59,218 bases of DNA from an uncultured Clostridia bacterium (lineage in GTDB: Bacteria; Bacillota; Clostridia; Oscillospirales; CAG-272): positions 1-59,218 of the forward strand of contig CAMKAU010000004.1 in assembly GCA_946410595.1 (NCBI GenBank), in the 5' to 3' direction. Numbering within the stretch: the first letter of the stretch is position 1; each line of letters opens with the position of its first letter. Shown here piece after piece: positions 17,195-26,172 of the stretch. The notes under the pieces are model-generated. The model ran no database searches and had not been told where the DNA came from. It saw only the letters and a list, made by a program, of their open reading frames with translations. The translations under genes were made by a program, and so were the position numbers.

Positions 17195-18097
17195 ATGGAA
17201 AAAGAACTTCTTTTGGTGATCAACCCCTTTGCGGGACAGAAAAAAGCGAACCGCTGTCTCTGCGACCTTCTGCAGCTGTTCGGCTCCTACGGCTGGGAGT
17301 GCATCGTCCATCCCACGAAGGCGCGGGGAGACGGGCGGGATACCGTCGCCGCCCTCGCCGGCCGCGTGTCGCTCGTGGTCTGCATCGGAGGGGACGGCAC
17401 CTTCAACGAGTGCGTGGACGGGCTGCTCGCCTCCGGGAAGAACACGCCGCTCGGCTATATCCCCGCCGGCAGCACCAACGATTTTGCAAGCAGTCTCAAA
17501 CTCTCGAAAAACGTGATGCAGGCGGCGAAGGATCTGATGGAGGGCGCGCCCCGCGCGCTCGACGTCGGCAGTTTCGACGGCAGGCACTTCACCTACGTCG
17601 CCTCCTTCGGCGCCTTCACCCGCGCGTCCTATTCCACCCCGCAAAGCGCGAAAAACGCCTTCGGCCATCTCGCCTATATCATGGAGGGAATGAAGGATCT
17701 TTCCTCCCTCAAGCCCCAACACCTCCGTTTTGAAACGCGGGACGGGATCTACGAGGGCGACTATATCTTCGGCGCCGTTTCCAACTCCACGTCGGTGGCG
17801 GGGATTTTGACCATCTCCCCCGAGCTTGTCGATATGAGCGACGGGCGCTTTGAAGTGCTGCTCGTGAAAAACCCGACCAACCCGGTCGAGTTCAGCGAGT
17901 GTCTCGCCGCCCTGACGACGAAGGACTACAACTCCCCGATGATCACCTTTTTCTCGGCGGAAGAGATCCATATCACGGCGGATCCCTCGATGGACTGGAC
18001 GCTGGACGGAGAGTGGCAGGCGGGGTCTGAAAAAATCGAGATCAAAAACCTGCGCGGCGCGATCTCCCTCTACGTGAGGAAGGAGGCCGCCCAATGA
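17195..18097 (+). CDS. Diacylglycerol/lipid kinase family protein (YegS/DagK-like)
   Basis: The 300-residue protein has the lipid kinase motifs LLVINPFAGQ at the start, the nucleotide-binding CIGGDGTFNECVDGLL and GYIPAGSTNDFA. Members phosphorylate diacylglycerol or related lipids with ATP at the inner face of the membrane, often recycling the diacylglycerol made during lipoteichoic acid synthesis. The ATG at 17195 has AAGGGAG upstream; the longer frame reaching back to 16991 would run through the promoter. Its stop overlaps the start of a PAP2-type membrane protein, so the two likely act on the same lipid pool. Confidence 0.93.
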   Translation: MEKELLLVINPFAGQKKANRCLCDLLQLFGSYGWECIVHPTKARGDGRDTVAALAGRVSLVVCIGGDGTFNECVDGLLASGKNTPLGYIPAGSTNDFASSLKLSKNVMQAAKDLMEGAPRALDVGSFDGRHFTYVASFGAFTRASYSTPQSAKNAFGHLAYIMEGMKDLSSLKPQHLRFETRDGIYEGDYIFGAVSNSTSVAGILTISPELVDMSDGRFEVLLVKNPTNPVEFSECLAALTTKDYNSPMITFFSAEEIHITADPSMDWTLDGEWQAGSEKIEIKNLRGAISLYVRKEAAQ

Positions 18098-18783
18098 GTC
18101 TTCCCTCCCGCGGGGAGACGAAGACCGTCGGCCTGCTGACCCGCGGCGCCCCGCTCCGGGAGCGGCTTTTTCCGCTTTTCTACGCCCTGATCCTCCCCGC
18201 CTATCTCCTTTTTTTCTTCTGGGTGGAAAAGACCGTGCCGCTGACCGGCTACTGGTCCTCCTACCTCCCGATCGACGGTAAGATCCCCTTTCTCGAGGGC
18301 TTCGTCGTCTTTTACTATCTCTGGTACGTGATGCTCGGGCTGACCGGGTTTTACCTCCTCTTTTTCGACGGCAGGGGCTTTGCCCGCTATATGATCTACA
18401 TCGGCGTGAGCTTCGGCCTTGCGATGGTGATCTGTCTTATCTTCCCGAACGGGCAGGATCTGCGGCCGGATCTGGCGTCGCTCGGGCGCGACAACGTCTG
18501 CATCCGTCTGCTCGCGGCGATCTACCGCGCCGACACGAACACCAACGTTCTCCCGAGCGTCCACGTGATCGGGACCTTTGCCGTCTTCTTCGGCGTGATC
18601 GAAAATGAAACGCTGAAAAAGAAAAAGGCGCTCGTCGCTCTGACGGCCGTCTGCGCGATCCTCGTATCTCTTTCAACCGTTTTCGTCAAGCAGCATTCTC
18701 TGCTCGACCTGCTCGTCGCCGTACCGTACAGCGTCCTTCTCTACCTGTTCTTTTACAAAGCTCTTTTCCGAAACAGAAAGTAA
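18094..18783 (+). CDS. PAP2-superfamily membrane phosphatase/phosphotransferase-like protein
   Basis: The 229-residue protein has six hydrophobic helices. Between helices lie NVLPSVHVIGTF and, after the next helix, STVFVKQHSLLDLLVAVP, which correspond to the second and third parts of the PAP2 phosphatase signature (PSxH and SxxxxxxHxxxD). The N-terminal Lys/Arg part of the signature is less clear, as in inositolphosphotransferase-like PAP2 proteins. It overlaps the lipid kinase gene by four bases (ATGA). A role opposing or feeding the kinase in lipid phosphate turnover is inferred. Confidence 0.85.
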   Translation: MSLPSRGETKTVGLLTRGAPLRERLFPLFYALILPAYLLFFFWVEKTVPLTGYWSSYLPIDGKIPFLEGFVVFYYLWYVMLGLTGFYLLFFDGRGFARYMIYIGVSFGLAMVICLIFPNGQDLRPDLASLGRDNVCIRLLAAIYRADTNTNVLPSVHVIGTFAVFFGVIENETLKKKKALVALTAVCAILVSLSTVFVKQHSLLDLLVAVPYSVLLYLFFYKALFRNRK

Positions 18784-18789
18784 AAAAAC

Positions 18790-18826
18790 AAGCGTTCCCG
18801 CCCCCGCCGGCGGGAACGCTTCTTCT
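18790..18826 (+). terminator. Terminator of the lipid kinase/PAP2 operon
   Basis: A 13-bp stem (18790-18802 with 18809-18821) is followed by TCTTCTT. Confidence 0.75.
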
Positions 18827-18859
18827 TGCATTGAAAAAAGAAATATGATAGAATAGTAT
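18826..18859 (+). promoter_or_regulatory. Promoter of the AlaX-tex region
   Basis: Two overlapping readings fit: TTGCAT (18826-18831) with TAGAAT (18849-18854), and TTGAAA (18831-18836) with TAGTAT (18854-18859), each with 17-base spacing. Confidence 0.65.
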
Positions 18860-18883
18860 CATCAAACAGATAAGGATCCGATT

Positions 18884-20077
18884 ATGAACTTTACGACGAA
18901 AAAACGCTACGAAACCGACGGCTCGGTAACCGAGTTTTTTGCGACCGTCCTCTCCTGCGAGCGGGCGGGAGACGGGTACGACACGATCCTCTCGGAGACC
19001 GCCTTTTTCCCCGGCGGGGGCGGGCAGGAGGGGGACGAGGGAACGCTGGACGGCGTTCCCGTTACCGCGCTCACCGAGCGCGGGGAGGCGATCCTCCACC
19101 GCACCGACCGGCCCTTTCCCGTCGGGAGTACAGTATGCGGAAAGCTGAACGCCCTGCTGCGGCTCCGGCGGATGCAGGCGCACAGCGGGGAGCACGTCCT
19201 CTCGGGGCTGCTCCACTCCCTTTACGGCTCGGAGAACGTCGGCTTCCACCTCGGCGAGGGGGAAACCGTAACGATCGACACCTCCAAGCGCCTCACCGAC
19301 GCGGAGCTTACGCGCGCGGAATACGAAGCCAATCTTGCCGTGGCGGAAAACCGGCCGGTGAAGATCTCCTTCCCGGATCCCGAAACGCTGAAAACGCTCG
19401 TTTACCGCTCCAAAAAGGAACTGACCGGGCGGGTCCGGATCGTTACGATCGAGGGGGTGGACGTCTGCGCCTGCTGCGCGCCGCACGTCGCCCGAACCGG
19501 CGAGATCGGGCAGATCCGCATCCTCTCCCGCATGGCGTGGAAGGGGGGACTGCGGCTGACCGTTCTCTGCGGACTGGCCGCCTACGAGGACGCGAAACGG
19601 AAAACCGAGACCGTCAAAGCCCTCTCCGCGCTCCTCTCCGCCAAGCCGGAGGAGGTCGCCGACGCCGCGAAAAAGATGAAAGAGCGGCTCGACGAGGAAC
19701 TGAAAAAGGCCGCCCTGCGCGCCGCCGCCAAACGGGAGGAAACGCTCCGCGCCCTGCGGGAGCGGGAGCGGACGGAGGAGCCGGCCGTCCTCTGGGAGGA
19801 CGGGCTCTCCCGCAAGGATATGACCGAATACGCAAACGAGCTCTCAAAGAAGACCGGATCCCTTGCCGCGGTCCTCACAGAGGAAAACGGGAGGATCGCC
19901 TACACGGCGGCGTCCGCTGCGCTCGATATGAAAAAAATCGCGCCCCGGATCAACGAGGCGCTCTCCGGCTCCGGCGGAGGGAGCTCTTCGATGATCTTCG
20001 GCTCCGCCGAGACGACAAGAGAAAAAGCGGAGGCCTTTTTCCGCTCTTTTATCCCACAGGAAAACGACAAACGGTAA
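18884..20077 (+). CDS. Alanyl-tRNA editing protein, AlaX type with DHHA1 domain
   Basis: The 397-residue protein resembles the editing half of alanyl-tRNA synthetase. The N-terminal part has the barrel motif AFFPGGGGQ, and the zinc site is visible as HSGEH and CACCAPH. A coiled region rich in Lys, Glu and Arg (about 245-305) leads to a C-terminal DHHA1-like domain with a glycine-rich stretch (SGSGGGSSSMIFGSA). Free-standing AlaX proteins hydrolyse Ser or Gly mischarged onto tRNA-Ala. The long form with DHHA1 is an established subgroup. It lies 19 bases before tex. Confidence 0.93.
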   Translation: MNFTTKKRYETDGSVTEFFATVLSCERAGDGYDTILSETAFFPGGGGQEGDEGTLDGVPVTALTERGEAILHRTDRPFPVGSTVCGKLNALLRLRRMQAHSGEHVLSGLLHSLYGSENVGFHLGEGETVTIDTSKRLTDAELTRAEYEANLAVAENRPVKISFPDPETLKTLVYRSKKELTGRVRIVTIEGVDVCACCAPHVARTGEIGQIRILSRMAWKGGLRLTVLCGLAAYEDAKRKTETVKALSALLSAKPEEVADAAKKMKERLDEELKKAALRAAAKREETLRALRERERTEEPAVLWEDGLSRKDMTEYANELSKKTGSLAAVLTEENGRIAYTAASAALDMKKIAPRINEALSGSGGGSSSMIFGSAETTREKAEAFFRSFIPQENDKR

Positions 20078-20096
20078 GACCGCAACAGGAGGAACC

Positions 20097-22256
20097 ATGA
20101 ATATCGTCCAAACCATCGCGACCGAACTGAAGGTAAAGGAGGGGCAGGTCGAGGCCGCCGTCCGGCTGATCGACGAGGGGAACACCATCCCCTTTATCGC
20201 CCGTTACCGCAAGGAAGCGACCGGCTCTCTCACCGATACCGAGCTGCGCGCGCTCTCCGAGCGGCTCTCCTATCTGCGCGGGCTGGAGGAAGCGAAGGAA
20301 AAAGCGAGAAACACGATCGAGGAACAGGGCAAGCTGACCGAGGAGATCGCCGCCGCCCTCGAAAACGCCAAAACGATGACCGAGGTGGAGGATATCTACC
20401 GCCCCTTCCGCCCGAAGCGCCGGACCCGCGCGACGGTCGCAAAAGAAAAAGGCCTGGAGCCGCTGGCGCTGATAATCCTCGCGCAGGATCCGAAGACCGA
20501 TCCCAAAAAAGAGGCGGCGGCGTTCGTCGATCCCGAAAAAGGGGTGGAAACGCCGGAGGACGCGCTCTCGGGCGCTTCCGATATCCTGGCGGAAACGATC
20601 TCCGACGACGCCGAGATCCGGCGCCGCCTGCGCTACGTCTGCAAGATGAACGGCAAGCTCGTCTCCAAAAAGACGGGCGAGGACGCCGGCGTTTACGAAA
20701 ACTACGCCGATTACAGCGAACAGCTCACCCGCATCCCCGGGCATCGGCTCCTCGCCATCAACCGCGGCGAGCGGGAGGGGGCGCTGAAGGTCACGGTCGA
20801 TTTCGACCGGCTGAAGGCGGAAACCATTCTTTTCTCCGCCTTTGTGAAAAACGAAAGTCCCTGCGGGCAGCTCGTGGCGGCCGCCGCACGGGACGCCTAC
20901 GATCGGCTGATCTTCCCCTCGATCGAGCGGGAGATCCGCGGCGAAAAGACCGACGAGGCGGACGAGGCCGCGATCCGGGTGTTCGCGCTCAACCTCCGGC
21001 AGCTTCTCATGCAGCCGCCGCTGCGCGGCAGGACGGCGCTGGGGCTCGATCCCGGCTACCGCACCGGCTGCAAGGTGGCGGTCGTCGATCCGACGGGCAA
21101 GGTGCTGGATACCGGCGTGATCTACCCCGTCCCCCCGCACATGCGCCTGGAGGAAGCGAGACGGACCGTCCTCTCGCTGGCAAAAAAACACAAGGTCGAC
21201 GTGATGGCGATCGGCAACGGCACCGCCTCCCACGAAACGGAGGAGTTTGCCGCTTCCCTGCTCCCCGAGCTGCCCGGCGTCTCCTATATGGTCGTCAGCG
21301 AGGCGGGCGCCTCCGTCTACTCCGCGTCCGAGCTCGGTGCAAAGGAGTTCCCGCAGTACGACGTTTCCCTGCGCAGCGCCGTCTCGATCGCGCGGCGGCT
21401 GCAGGATCCGCTCGCGGAGCTGGTCAAGATCGACCCGAAGTCGATCGGCGTGGGGCAGTATCAGCACGATATGCCGGAAAAGGAGCTGTCCGCCGCGCTC
21501 GACGGCGTGGTCGAGGACTGCGTCAACGCGGTCGGGGCGGATCTGAACACCGCCTCCGCTCCCCTGCTCTCCCATATCGCGGGGCTCGGTCCCGCGCTGG
21601 CCGCCGGCGTCGTTTCCTACCGCACGGAGAACGGAGCGTTCTCCTCCCGCGCGGCGCTGAAAAAGGTCCCCAAGCTCGGGCCGAAGGCGTTTTTGCAGTG
21701 CGCCGGCTTTTTGCGCGTGCACGGCGGCCGGGAGCCGCTGGACGCGACCGCCGTCCATCCCGAAAGCTACGACGCCGCGCGCGCCCTGCTCGAACGCTTC
21801 GGCTATTCCCCGAAGGACGCGGCAAAGGGGCTCTCCGCTCTGCCGGAACAGGCCGCGGGTTACGGGCTTGAAAAGTTGGCGGCGGAGCTCGGGATCGGTC
21901 TCCCCACCCTGCGGGACATCGTCGACGCGCTCTCAAAGCCGGGGCTTGACCCGCGCGACAGTCTGCCCGCGCCGATGCTCCGGCACGACGTTCTCTCCAT
22001 CGACAGTCTCGTTCCCGGTATGGAACTGACCGGCACGGTACGAAACCTCGTCGACTTCGGCGCTTTCGTCGATATCGGCGTGCATCAGGACGGGCTCGTC
22101 CATATCTCCCGGATCGCCGGGCGGCGGATCAACCATCCGACCGAGGTCCTCTCGGTCGGCGATATCGTAACCGTCTGGGTGCTCGACGTTGACAAGACGC
22201 GCGGGCGTATCTCCCTGACGATGCAGAAACCGAAAGAAGGAGGAAACGAAAAGTGA
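20097..22256 (+). CDS. tex: Tex family S1 RNA-binding protein (YhgF-like)
   Basis: The 719-residue protein has the Tex N-terminal helical region (IPFIARYRKEATGSL, VEDIYRPFRPKRRTR), the YqgF/RNase H-like domain (LGLDPGYRTGCKVAVV), helix-hairpin-helix repeats (SHIAGLGPALAAGVVSYR, VPKLGPKAFLQCAGFLR) and a C-terminal S1 domain (GMELTGTVRNLVDFGAFVDI). Tex binds nucleic acids and ribosome-associated factors in the cytoplasm and influences expression of toxins and stress genes in some species. AGGAGG lies 5 bases before the ATG. The stop overlaps the GTG of the next gene. Confidence 0.97.
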   Translation: MNIVQTIATELKVKEGQVEAAVRLIDEGNTIPFIARYRKEATGSLTDTELRALSERLSYLRGLEEAKEKARNTIEEQGKLTEEIAAALENAKTMTEVEDIYRPFRPKRRTRATVAKEKGLEPLALIILAQDPKTDPKKEAAAFVDPEKGVETPEDALSGASDILAETISDDAEIRRRLRYVCKMNGKLVSKKTGEDAGVYENYADYSEQLTRIPGHRLLAINRGEREGALKVTVDFDRLKAETILFSAFVKNESPCGQLVAAAARDAYDRLIFPSIEREIRGEKTDEADEAAIRVFALNLRQLLMQPPLRGRTALGLDPGYRTGCKVAVVDPTGKVLDTGVIYPVPPHMRLEEARRTVLSLAKKHKVDVMAIGNGTASHETEEFAASLLPELPGVSYMVVSEAGASVYSASELGAKEFPQYDVSLRSAVSIARRLQDPLAELVKIDPKSIGVGQYQHDMPEKELSAALDGVVEDCVNAVGADLNTASAPLLSHIAGLGPALAAGVVSYRTENGAFSSRAALKKVPKLGPKAFLQCAGFLRVHGGREPLDATAVHPESYDAARALLERFGYSPKDAAKGLSALPEQAAGYGLEKLAAELGIGLPTLRDIVDALSKPGLDPRDSLPAPMLRHDVLSIDSLVPGMELTGTVRNLVDFGAFVDIGVHQDGLVHISRIAGRRINHPTEVLSVGDIVTVWVLDVDKTRGRISLTMQKPKEGGNEK

Positions 22257-22762
22257 ATGAAGACAAACTGACGAAAAGCGGGCTCTCCCCGCGCGAAGAG
22301 AAGGCGCTCTCCCTTTTTGCCGCCGGCTATAACTGCGCGCAGGCGGTGTTCGCGGCGTTCGCGGACCTCACCGATCTCGGGGAAAAAGACGCCCTGCGGA
22401 TCGCCTCCTCCTTCGGCGGCGGGATCGCCCGCCAGCGCGAGACCTGCGGGAGCGTTTCCGCCGCGGCGCTGACGCTCGGATACCTGTTTGGCTACGATCA
22501 GCCGGACCGGGAGCTTTGCCGGGCGCATTACGCGCGAGTCTCCGAGTTCTGCAACCGCTTCCGGGAGGCAAACGGCTCCCTCAACTGCGCCGAGCTGCTC
22601 TCCCTCACGGCAAAAAAGGTGGCAAGCGACCGCGCCGACGCCGCCCCCACCCCGCGCTCGCCCGATTTTTACACCAAGCGCCCCTGCGCCCGGCTGGTTC
22701 TCTCCGCGGTGGAGATCCTCGAGGCGATGCTCCGCGAAGACGGGACAGAAAACGCAGAGTAA
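22253..22762 (+). CDS. C-GCAxxG-C-C family protein
   Basis: The 169-residue protein matches the family named after its cysteine pattern: YNCAQAVFAAF, then SSFGGGIARQRETCGSVSAAALTLG and later single cysteines (FCNRF, NCAELL, PCARLV). These are small cytoplasmic, possibly redox- or metal-linked proteins of unknown function, common in anaerobes. The GTG at 22253 overlaps the tex stop and has AAGGAGG upstream. Residues 120-140 form a Pro/Ala/Ser-rich linker before the last Cys motif. Confidence 0.9.
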   Translation: MNEDKLTKSGLSPREEKALSLFAAGYNCAQAVFAAFADLTDLGEKDALRIASSFGGGIARQRETCGSVSAAALTLGYLFGYDQPDRELCRAHYARVSEFCNRFREANGSLNCAELLSLTAKKVASDRADAAPTPRSPDFYTKRPCARLVLSAVEILEAMLREDGTENAE

Positions 22763-22823
22763 AAAAAGGAAACCTTTCTTCTCCGGCGTATAAACGGATG
22801 AAACGACTGCAAAGGAGTTTATG

Positions 22824-24104
22824 ATGAAACGATCTGCCGCTCTTTTTCTTGCCCTGCTCTTTCTCGCGCTGCCTCTTTTCTCCGGCTGCGGGACGGCCCT
22901 GCCCGCGGAAACAGGCGAAGCCGACAGCGGCGCCGCCGCCGTTCCCACCGCCCGCCCGCTCGGCGGCGGGGAGGACGCGCCGCGCGGCGTGATAAGCGAG
23001 GCGTTTGTCCAAAGTCAGGCGGAGATGGCGCTTTCCCTCTTTTCCGAGGTGTACCGCGCCGATCCGAAAAGCGTTCTCCTCTCCCCGCTCTCCGTCTCGC
23101 TCGCTCTGGCGATGACCGCGAACGGCGCGAAAGGGGAAACGAAGGAGGAGCTGGAGCGTTTCCTCGCCGGCGGCGGGGAGATCGGCGCCTTCAACGAACA
23201 GCTCTATACCTACGTGACCTCTCTCTCCGGCAGCGAGGACGCGCGTCTCAAAGCCGCCGACTCGATCTGGTATAACGGATCGCTCATCACCCCCGCGCCC
23301 TCCTTCCTCGATCTGGTAAGGACCTATTACGCCGCCGAGGTGCGCGAGCTGGATCTCGCCCGCCCGGAAGCCGCCGACGCGATCAACGGCTGGGTAAAGG
23401 AAAAGACCGACGAGATGATCCCGGAGATCCTCTCGGAGAAAGATCTCGGCCCCACCGCCGCGATGGTACTGGTCAACGCCCTCGCCTTTGAAGCGAAATG
23501 GAAAAAACCCGCCGAAACGACCCGCGATATGACCTTTACCGACGAAGCGGGAAAAACGAAAACGCTTCCCTTCTTCTCGAGCCGGGAAAACGCCTATATC
23601 CGGGGGGAAAAGGAGACCGGCTTTATCAAGCCCTACGCCGGCGGGACCTTCGCTTTTCTCGCGCTGCTCCCGGACGAGGGGATCTCCCTCTCCGACTACC
23701 TCGCCTCCCTTGACGGGGAGCGCTATCTCGCGCTCGTCAACGGCTCCGAAGATCGCGCGGTCGACGTTACGATTCCGGAGTTTTCCACCGAGTTCGGCTG
23801 CGACCTTGCCGAAACCCTCCCCGCCCTCGGCGTGAAGACCGTCTTCGGCGGCAACGCCGACCTTTCCGCCCTTTCCGCCGACGGAAAACAGGATTTCTCC
23901 GTTTCCAAAGTTCTGCACAAAACGCGGATCGATATGACCAAGGACGGAACGAAAGCCGCCGCCGCGACCGCGGTGGTTTTGGTCAAAAACGCGGCGCCCT
24001 CCCCCGAGAAAGTCCCCTCCGTCGTCCTCGACCGGCCGTTTTGCTATGCGATCATCGACACCGCGACCGGTCTGCCGATCTTCTTCGGCTGCTATGAAGG
24101 ATGA
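22824..24104 (+). CDS. Lipoprotein serpin (serine/cysteine protease inhibitor), copy 1
   Basis: The 426-residue protein has a lipoprotein signal (LFSGC, Cys22), a Glu/Ala/Pro linker, and a full serpin fold: SVLLSPLSVSLALAMTANGAKGETKEEL, ADSIWYN, INGWVKEKTDEMIPEIL, VLVNALAFEAKW, and the hinge KDGTKAAAATAVV leading to the reactive loop and VVLDRPFCYAI. The small-residue hinge (P15-P9) suggests a true inhibitor able to insert its loop. P1 is near Lys-Asn-Ala by loop counting; this is uncertain. The second of two ATGs (22824) has better spacing to AAGGAG. Serpins of gut Clostridia inhibit host proteases; surface display fits. Followed by a paralogue. Confidence 0.93.
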   Translation: MKRSAALFLALLFLALPLFSGCGTALPAETGEADSGAAAVPTARPLGGGEDAPRGVISEAFVQSQAEMALSLFSEVYRADPKSVLLSPLSVSLALAMTANGAKGETKEELERFLAGGGEIGAFNEQLYTYVTSLSGSEDARLKAADSIWYNGSLITPAPSFLDLVRTYYAAEVRELDLARPEAADAINGWVKEKTDEMIPEILSEKDLGPTAAMVLVNALAFEAKWKKPAETTRDMTFTDEAGKTKTLPFFSSRENAYIRGEKETGFIKPYAGGTFAFLALLPDEGISLSDYLASLDGERYLALVNGSEDRAVDVTIPEFSTEFGCDLAETLPALGVKTVFGGNADLSALSADGKQDFSVSKVLHKTRIDMTKDGTKAAAATAVVLVKNAAPSPEKVPSVVLDRPFCYAIIDTATGLPIFFGCYEG

Positions 24105-24174
24105 AAAAATGTCACCTGACAGGAGATTTTCCTGCCGCGGCGTATAATAGGAAAACCAGAAAAGGAGAACTCCG

Positions 24175-25494
24175 ATGAAAAAACTTGCTTCTCTTTTGCT
24201 CGCGCTCGTCTTCCTCGCTCTGCCTCTTCTTTCCGCCTGCCAAAGCGCGTCTCCGGCGGAGACGGCGCCCGCGACCGACCCCGTTACGGCGGCGCCGGAA
24301 ACCAACCGTCCGGATGACGAAAGCAAAGCGACCGGGCAGCCGATCGTGAACCCCGTTCAGCCGAAGACCGGCACCCTCTCCGAGGAGTTCGTCCGGGGAG
24401 AAGCGGCGTTCGCTCTTGACCTCTACCGGAAGTTCTATCAGAAAAACGGGAAAAACGCGCTCGTTTCCCCGCTCTCCGTTTCGGTCGCGCTCGCGATGGC
24501 CGCAAACGGCGCGAAGGGGGAAACGAAAACGCAGCTTGAAAAACTTCTCTGCGCCGGAATGGACGCGGACGCCCTCAACACCCAGCTCTACGCCTATATC
24601 ACCTCGCTTGCAAACAGCGAAAGAGCGACGCTCAAGGCCGCCGACTCCGCCTGGTACGCGGAAGACGTACTAACGCCGGACGAAGCGTACCTCAACCTCC
24701 TTGACGCGTATTACGCGGCGGAGGTAAGGAAGATCGACCGTTCTCTCGCCAAACCGGAACAGCCGGTCAACGACTGGGTCAAGGAAAAAACCGACGAAAT
24801 GATCCCCTCGATCCTCCCGGACGGCGCGATCGACGAGTACACGGCGATGATCCTCGTGAACGCGCTCTCCTTTATCGCGGAGTGGCAGCATAAGGGAATG
24901 ACGACGTGGGACAAACCGTTTACCGGCTCCGACGGGAAGGAAAAAACGCTTCCCTTCTTCTCGTCCGAGGAATACGGCTATATCAAAGGGGAACGCGAGG
25001 TCGGCTTTGTCAAGCGGTACTCCGGCGGGACCTACGCCTTCCTCGCTCTGCTGCCCAACGAAGGGACGAAGATCGCCGACTATATCGCCTCCCTCGACGG
25101 GGAAAAGTACCTCACGCTCGTCAACAGCGCCGAGGAGCGGAAGGTCATTACCGTGATGCCGGAGTTCACGACCGACAGCTCCGCCTCGCTCGTTGATCTC
25201 CTCAAATCCCTCGGCGTAACGGACGTTTTTGACAGAGACAAGGCGGATCTCACCGGGATCGGAACGACGAAAGAGGGGTATCGCCTCTACGTCTCCGACG
25301 TCCTGCACAAAACGCATATCGAGGTAACGAAGGACGGAACGAAAGCCGCCGCCGCGACCGCGGTCATCATGCCGGCGGCGAGCGCCATGCCGGTCGAAGA
25401 GCCGCCGCGCGTCGTCCTTGACCGGCCGTTTTGCTACGCGATCATCGACACCGCGACCGGTCTGCCGATCTTCTTCGGCTGCTACGAGGGATAA
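24175..25494 (+). CDS. Lipoprotein serpin, copy 2
   Basis: This 439-residue paralogue has a lipobox LLSAC (Cys22), a Thr/Ala/Pro linker and the complete serpin fold. The last 27 residues are identical to copy 1. The hinge TKDGTKAAAATAV is the same, but the loop beyond it reads IMPAASAMPVEEPPR instead of VLVKNAAPSPEKVPS, which means a different target protease. AAAGGAGAA precedes the ATG, and TATAAT lies at 24143-24148 with no good -35 box, so it may be partly independent of copy 1. A third lipoprotein gene follows after 3 bases. Confidence 0.93.
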   Translation: MKKLASLLLALVFLALPLLSACQSASPAETAPATDPVTAAPETNRPDDESKATGQPIVNPVQPKTGTLSEEFVRGEAAFALDLYRKFYQKNGKNALVSPLSVSVALAMAANGAKGETKTQLEKLLCAGMDADALNTQLYAYITSLANSERATLKAADSAWYAEDVLTPDEAYLNLLDAYYAAEVRKIDRSLAKPEQPVNDWVKEKTDEMIPSILPDGAIDEYTAMILVNALSFIAEWQHKGMTTWDKPFTGSDGKEKTLPFFSSEEYGYIKGEREVGFVKRYSGGTYAFLALLPNEGTKIADYIASLDGEKYLTLVNSAEERKVITVMPEFTTDSSASLVDLLKSLGVTDVFDRDKADLTGIGTTKEGYRLYVSDVLHKTHIEVTKDGTKAAAATAVIMPAASAMPVEEPPRVVLDRPFCYAIIDTATGLPIFFGCYEG

Positions 25495-25497
25495 CGC

Positions 25498-26127
25498 ATG
25501 AAGCGGTTTGCCTGTTTCCTTGCCGCGCTGCTGCTCGCGGCGCTCCTTCTCTCCTCCTGCCAGAGCGCGTCCCCCGCGGAGACGGCGCCGGCCGGAGAGG
25601 AGACCGCGCCGGACGGAAAACCGCTCGGCGAGCGGGTCGAGCCGAAGACCGCCCCGGGGGCGCTTTCCGATACGACGCTGGAGTTCTGGATCTGCGAGGA
25701 CGTGGAACACTTTGATTTTTCCGCTTACACGCCGCGCTTCGGTATCATCGGCGGCAAGGAATACTACGGAACGGGATACGCCCCGACCTCGGAGGGGGAC
25801 GACCCCGAGCGCTATGTCGTCTACACCGTCACGCGCTGGCCGGACTACGCGGATCCCGGCGCCTTTGTGACCCGGATCACCGTGACCGACCCCGCCGTGC
25901 GGATCGGAGGGATCACGACCGCCTCCTCGCCCGATGAGTTCCGGGCGGCGATGGAAGGGGCCGGGCTCACCGTCGCGGACGGAGAGGCGCTCTCGGATCT
26001 GCTCGACTTTTCCCTGACCGCGACGGCGGACGCCTATTGGATCTCCTTCTCCCGGGCGCGCGGCGCCGCCTCCGGCACGATCCGGATCGTCGCCCCGGTC
26101 GAAAACCGCGAGGGGATCATCTATTGA
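25498..26127 (+). CDS. Lipoprotein of unknown function, serpin operon
   Basis: The 209-residue protein has a lipobox LLSSC (Cys21). The residues after the Cys (QSASPAETAP) are the same as in serpin copy 2, and VEPKTA resembles VQPKTG of that serpin, so the leader and linker appear to be shared by duplication. The rest (about 60-209) is a compact domain with no serpin motifs (LEFWICEDVEHFDFS, FGIIGGKEYYGTGYAP, RWPDYADPGAFVTRITVTDP). I recognise no family. It starts 3 bases after the serpin stop and ends at a strong terminator, so it is part of that unit. Confidence 0.8.
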   Translation: MKRFACFLAALLLAALLLSSCQSASPAETAPAGEETAPDGKPLGERVEPKTAPGALSDTTLEFWICEDVEHFDFSAYTPRFGIIGGKEYYGTGYAPTSEGDDPERYVVYTVTRWPDYADPGAFVTRITVTDPAVRIGGITTASSPDEFRAAMEGAGLTVADGEALSDLLDFSLTATADAYWISFSRARGAASGTIRIVAPVENREGIIY

Positions 26128-26167
26128 AAAAAGCCCGGCAGAGCGTTTGCTCTGCCGGGCTTTTTTT
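26127..26167. terminator. Terminator between the serpin operon and thrH
   Basis: A 13-bp stem (26132-26144 with 26149-26161) with a GTTT loop has an A run on the left and a T run on the right, so it serves both convergent units. Confidence 0.92.
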
Positions 26168-26172
26168 CGTTT

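Noticed and set aside
24105..24174. Full promoter between the two serpin genes
   Set aside because: TATAAT is clear at 24143-24148, but the nearest TGACA-like box is about 20 bases away, too far for confidence.
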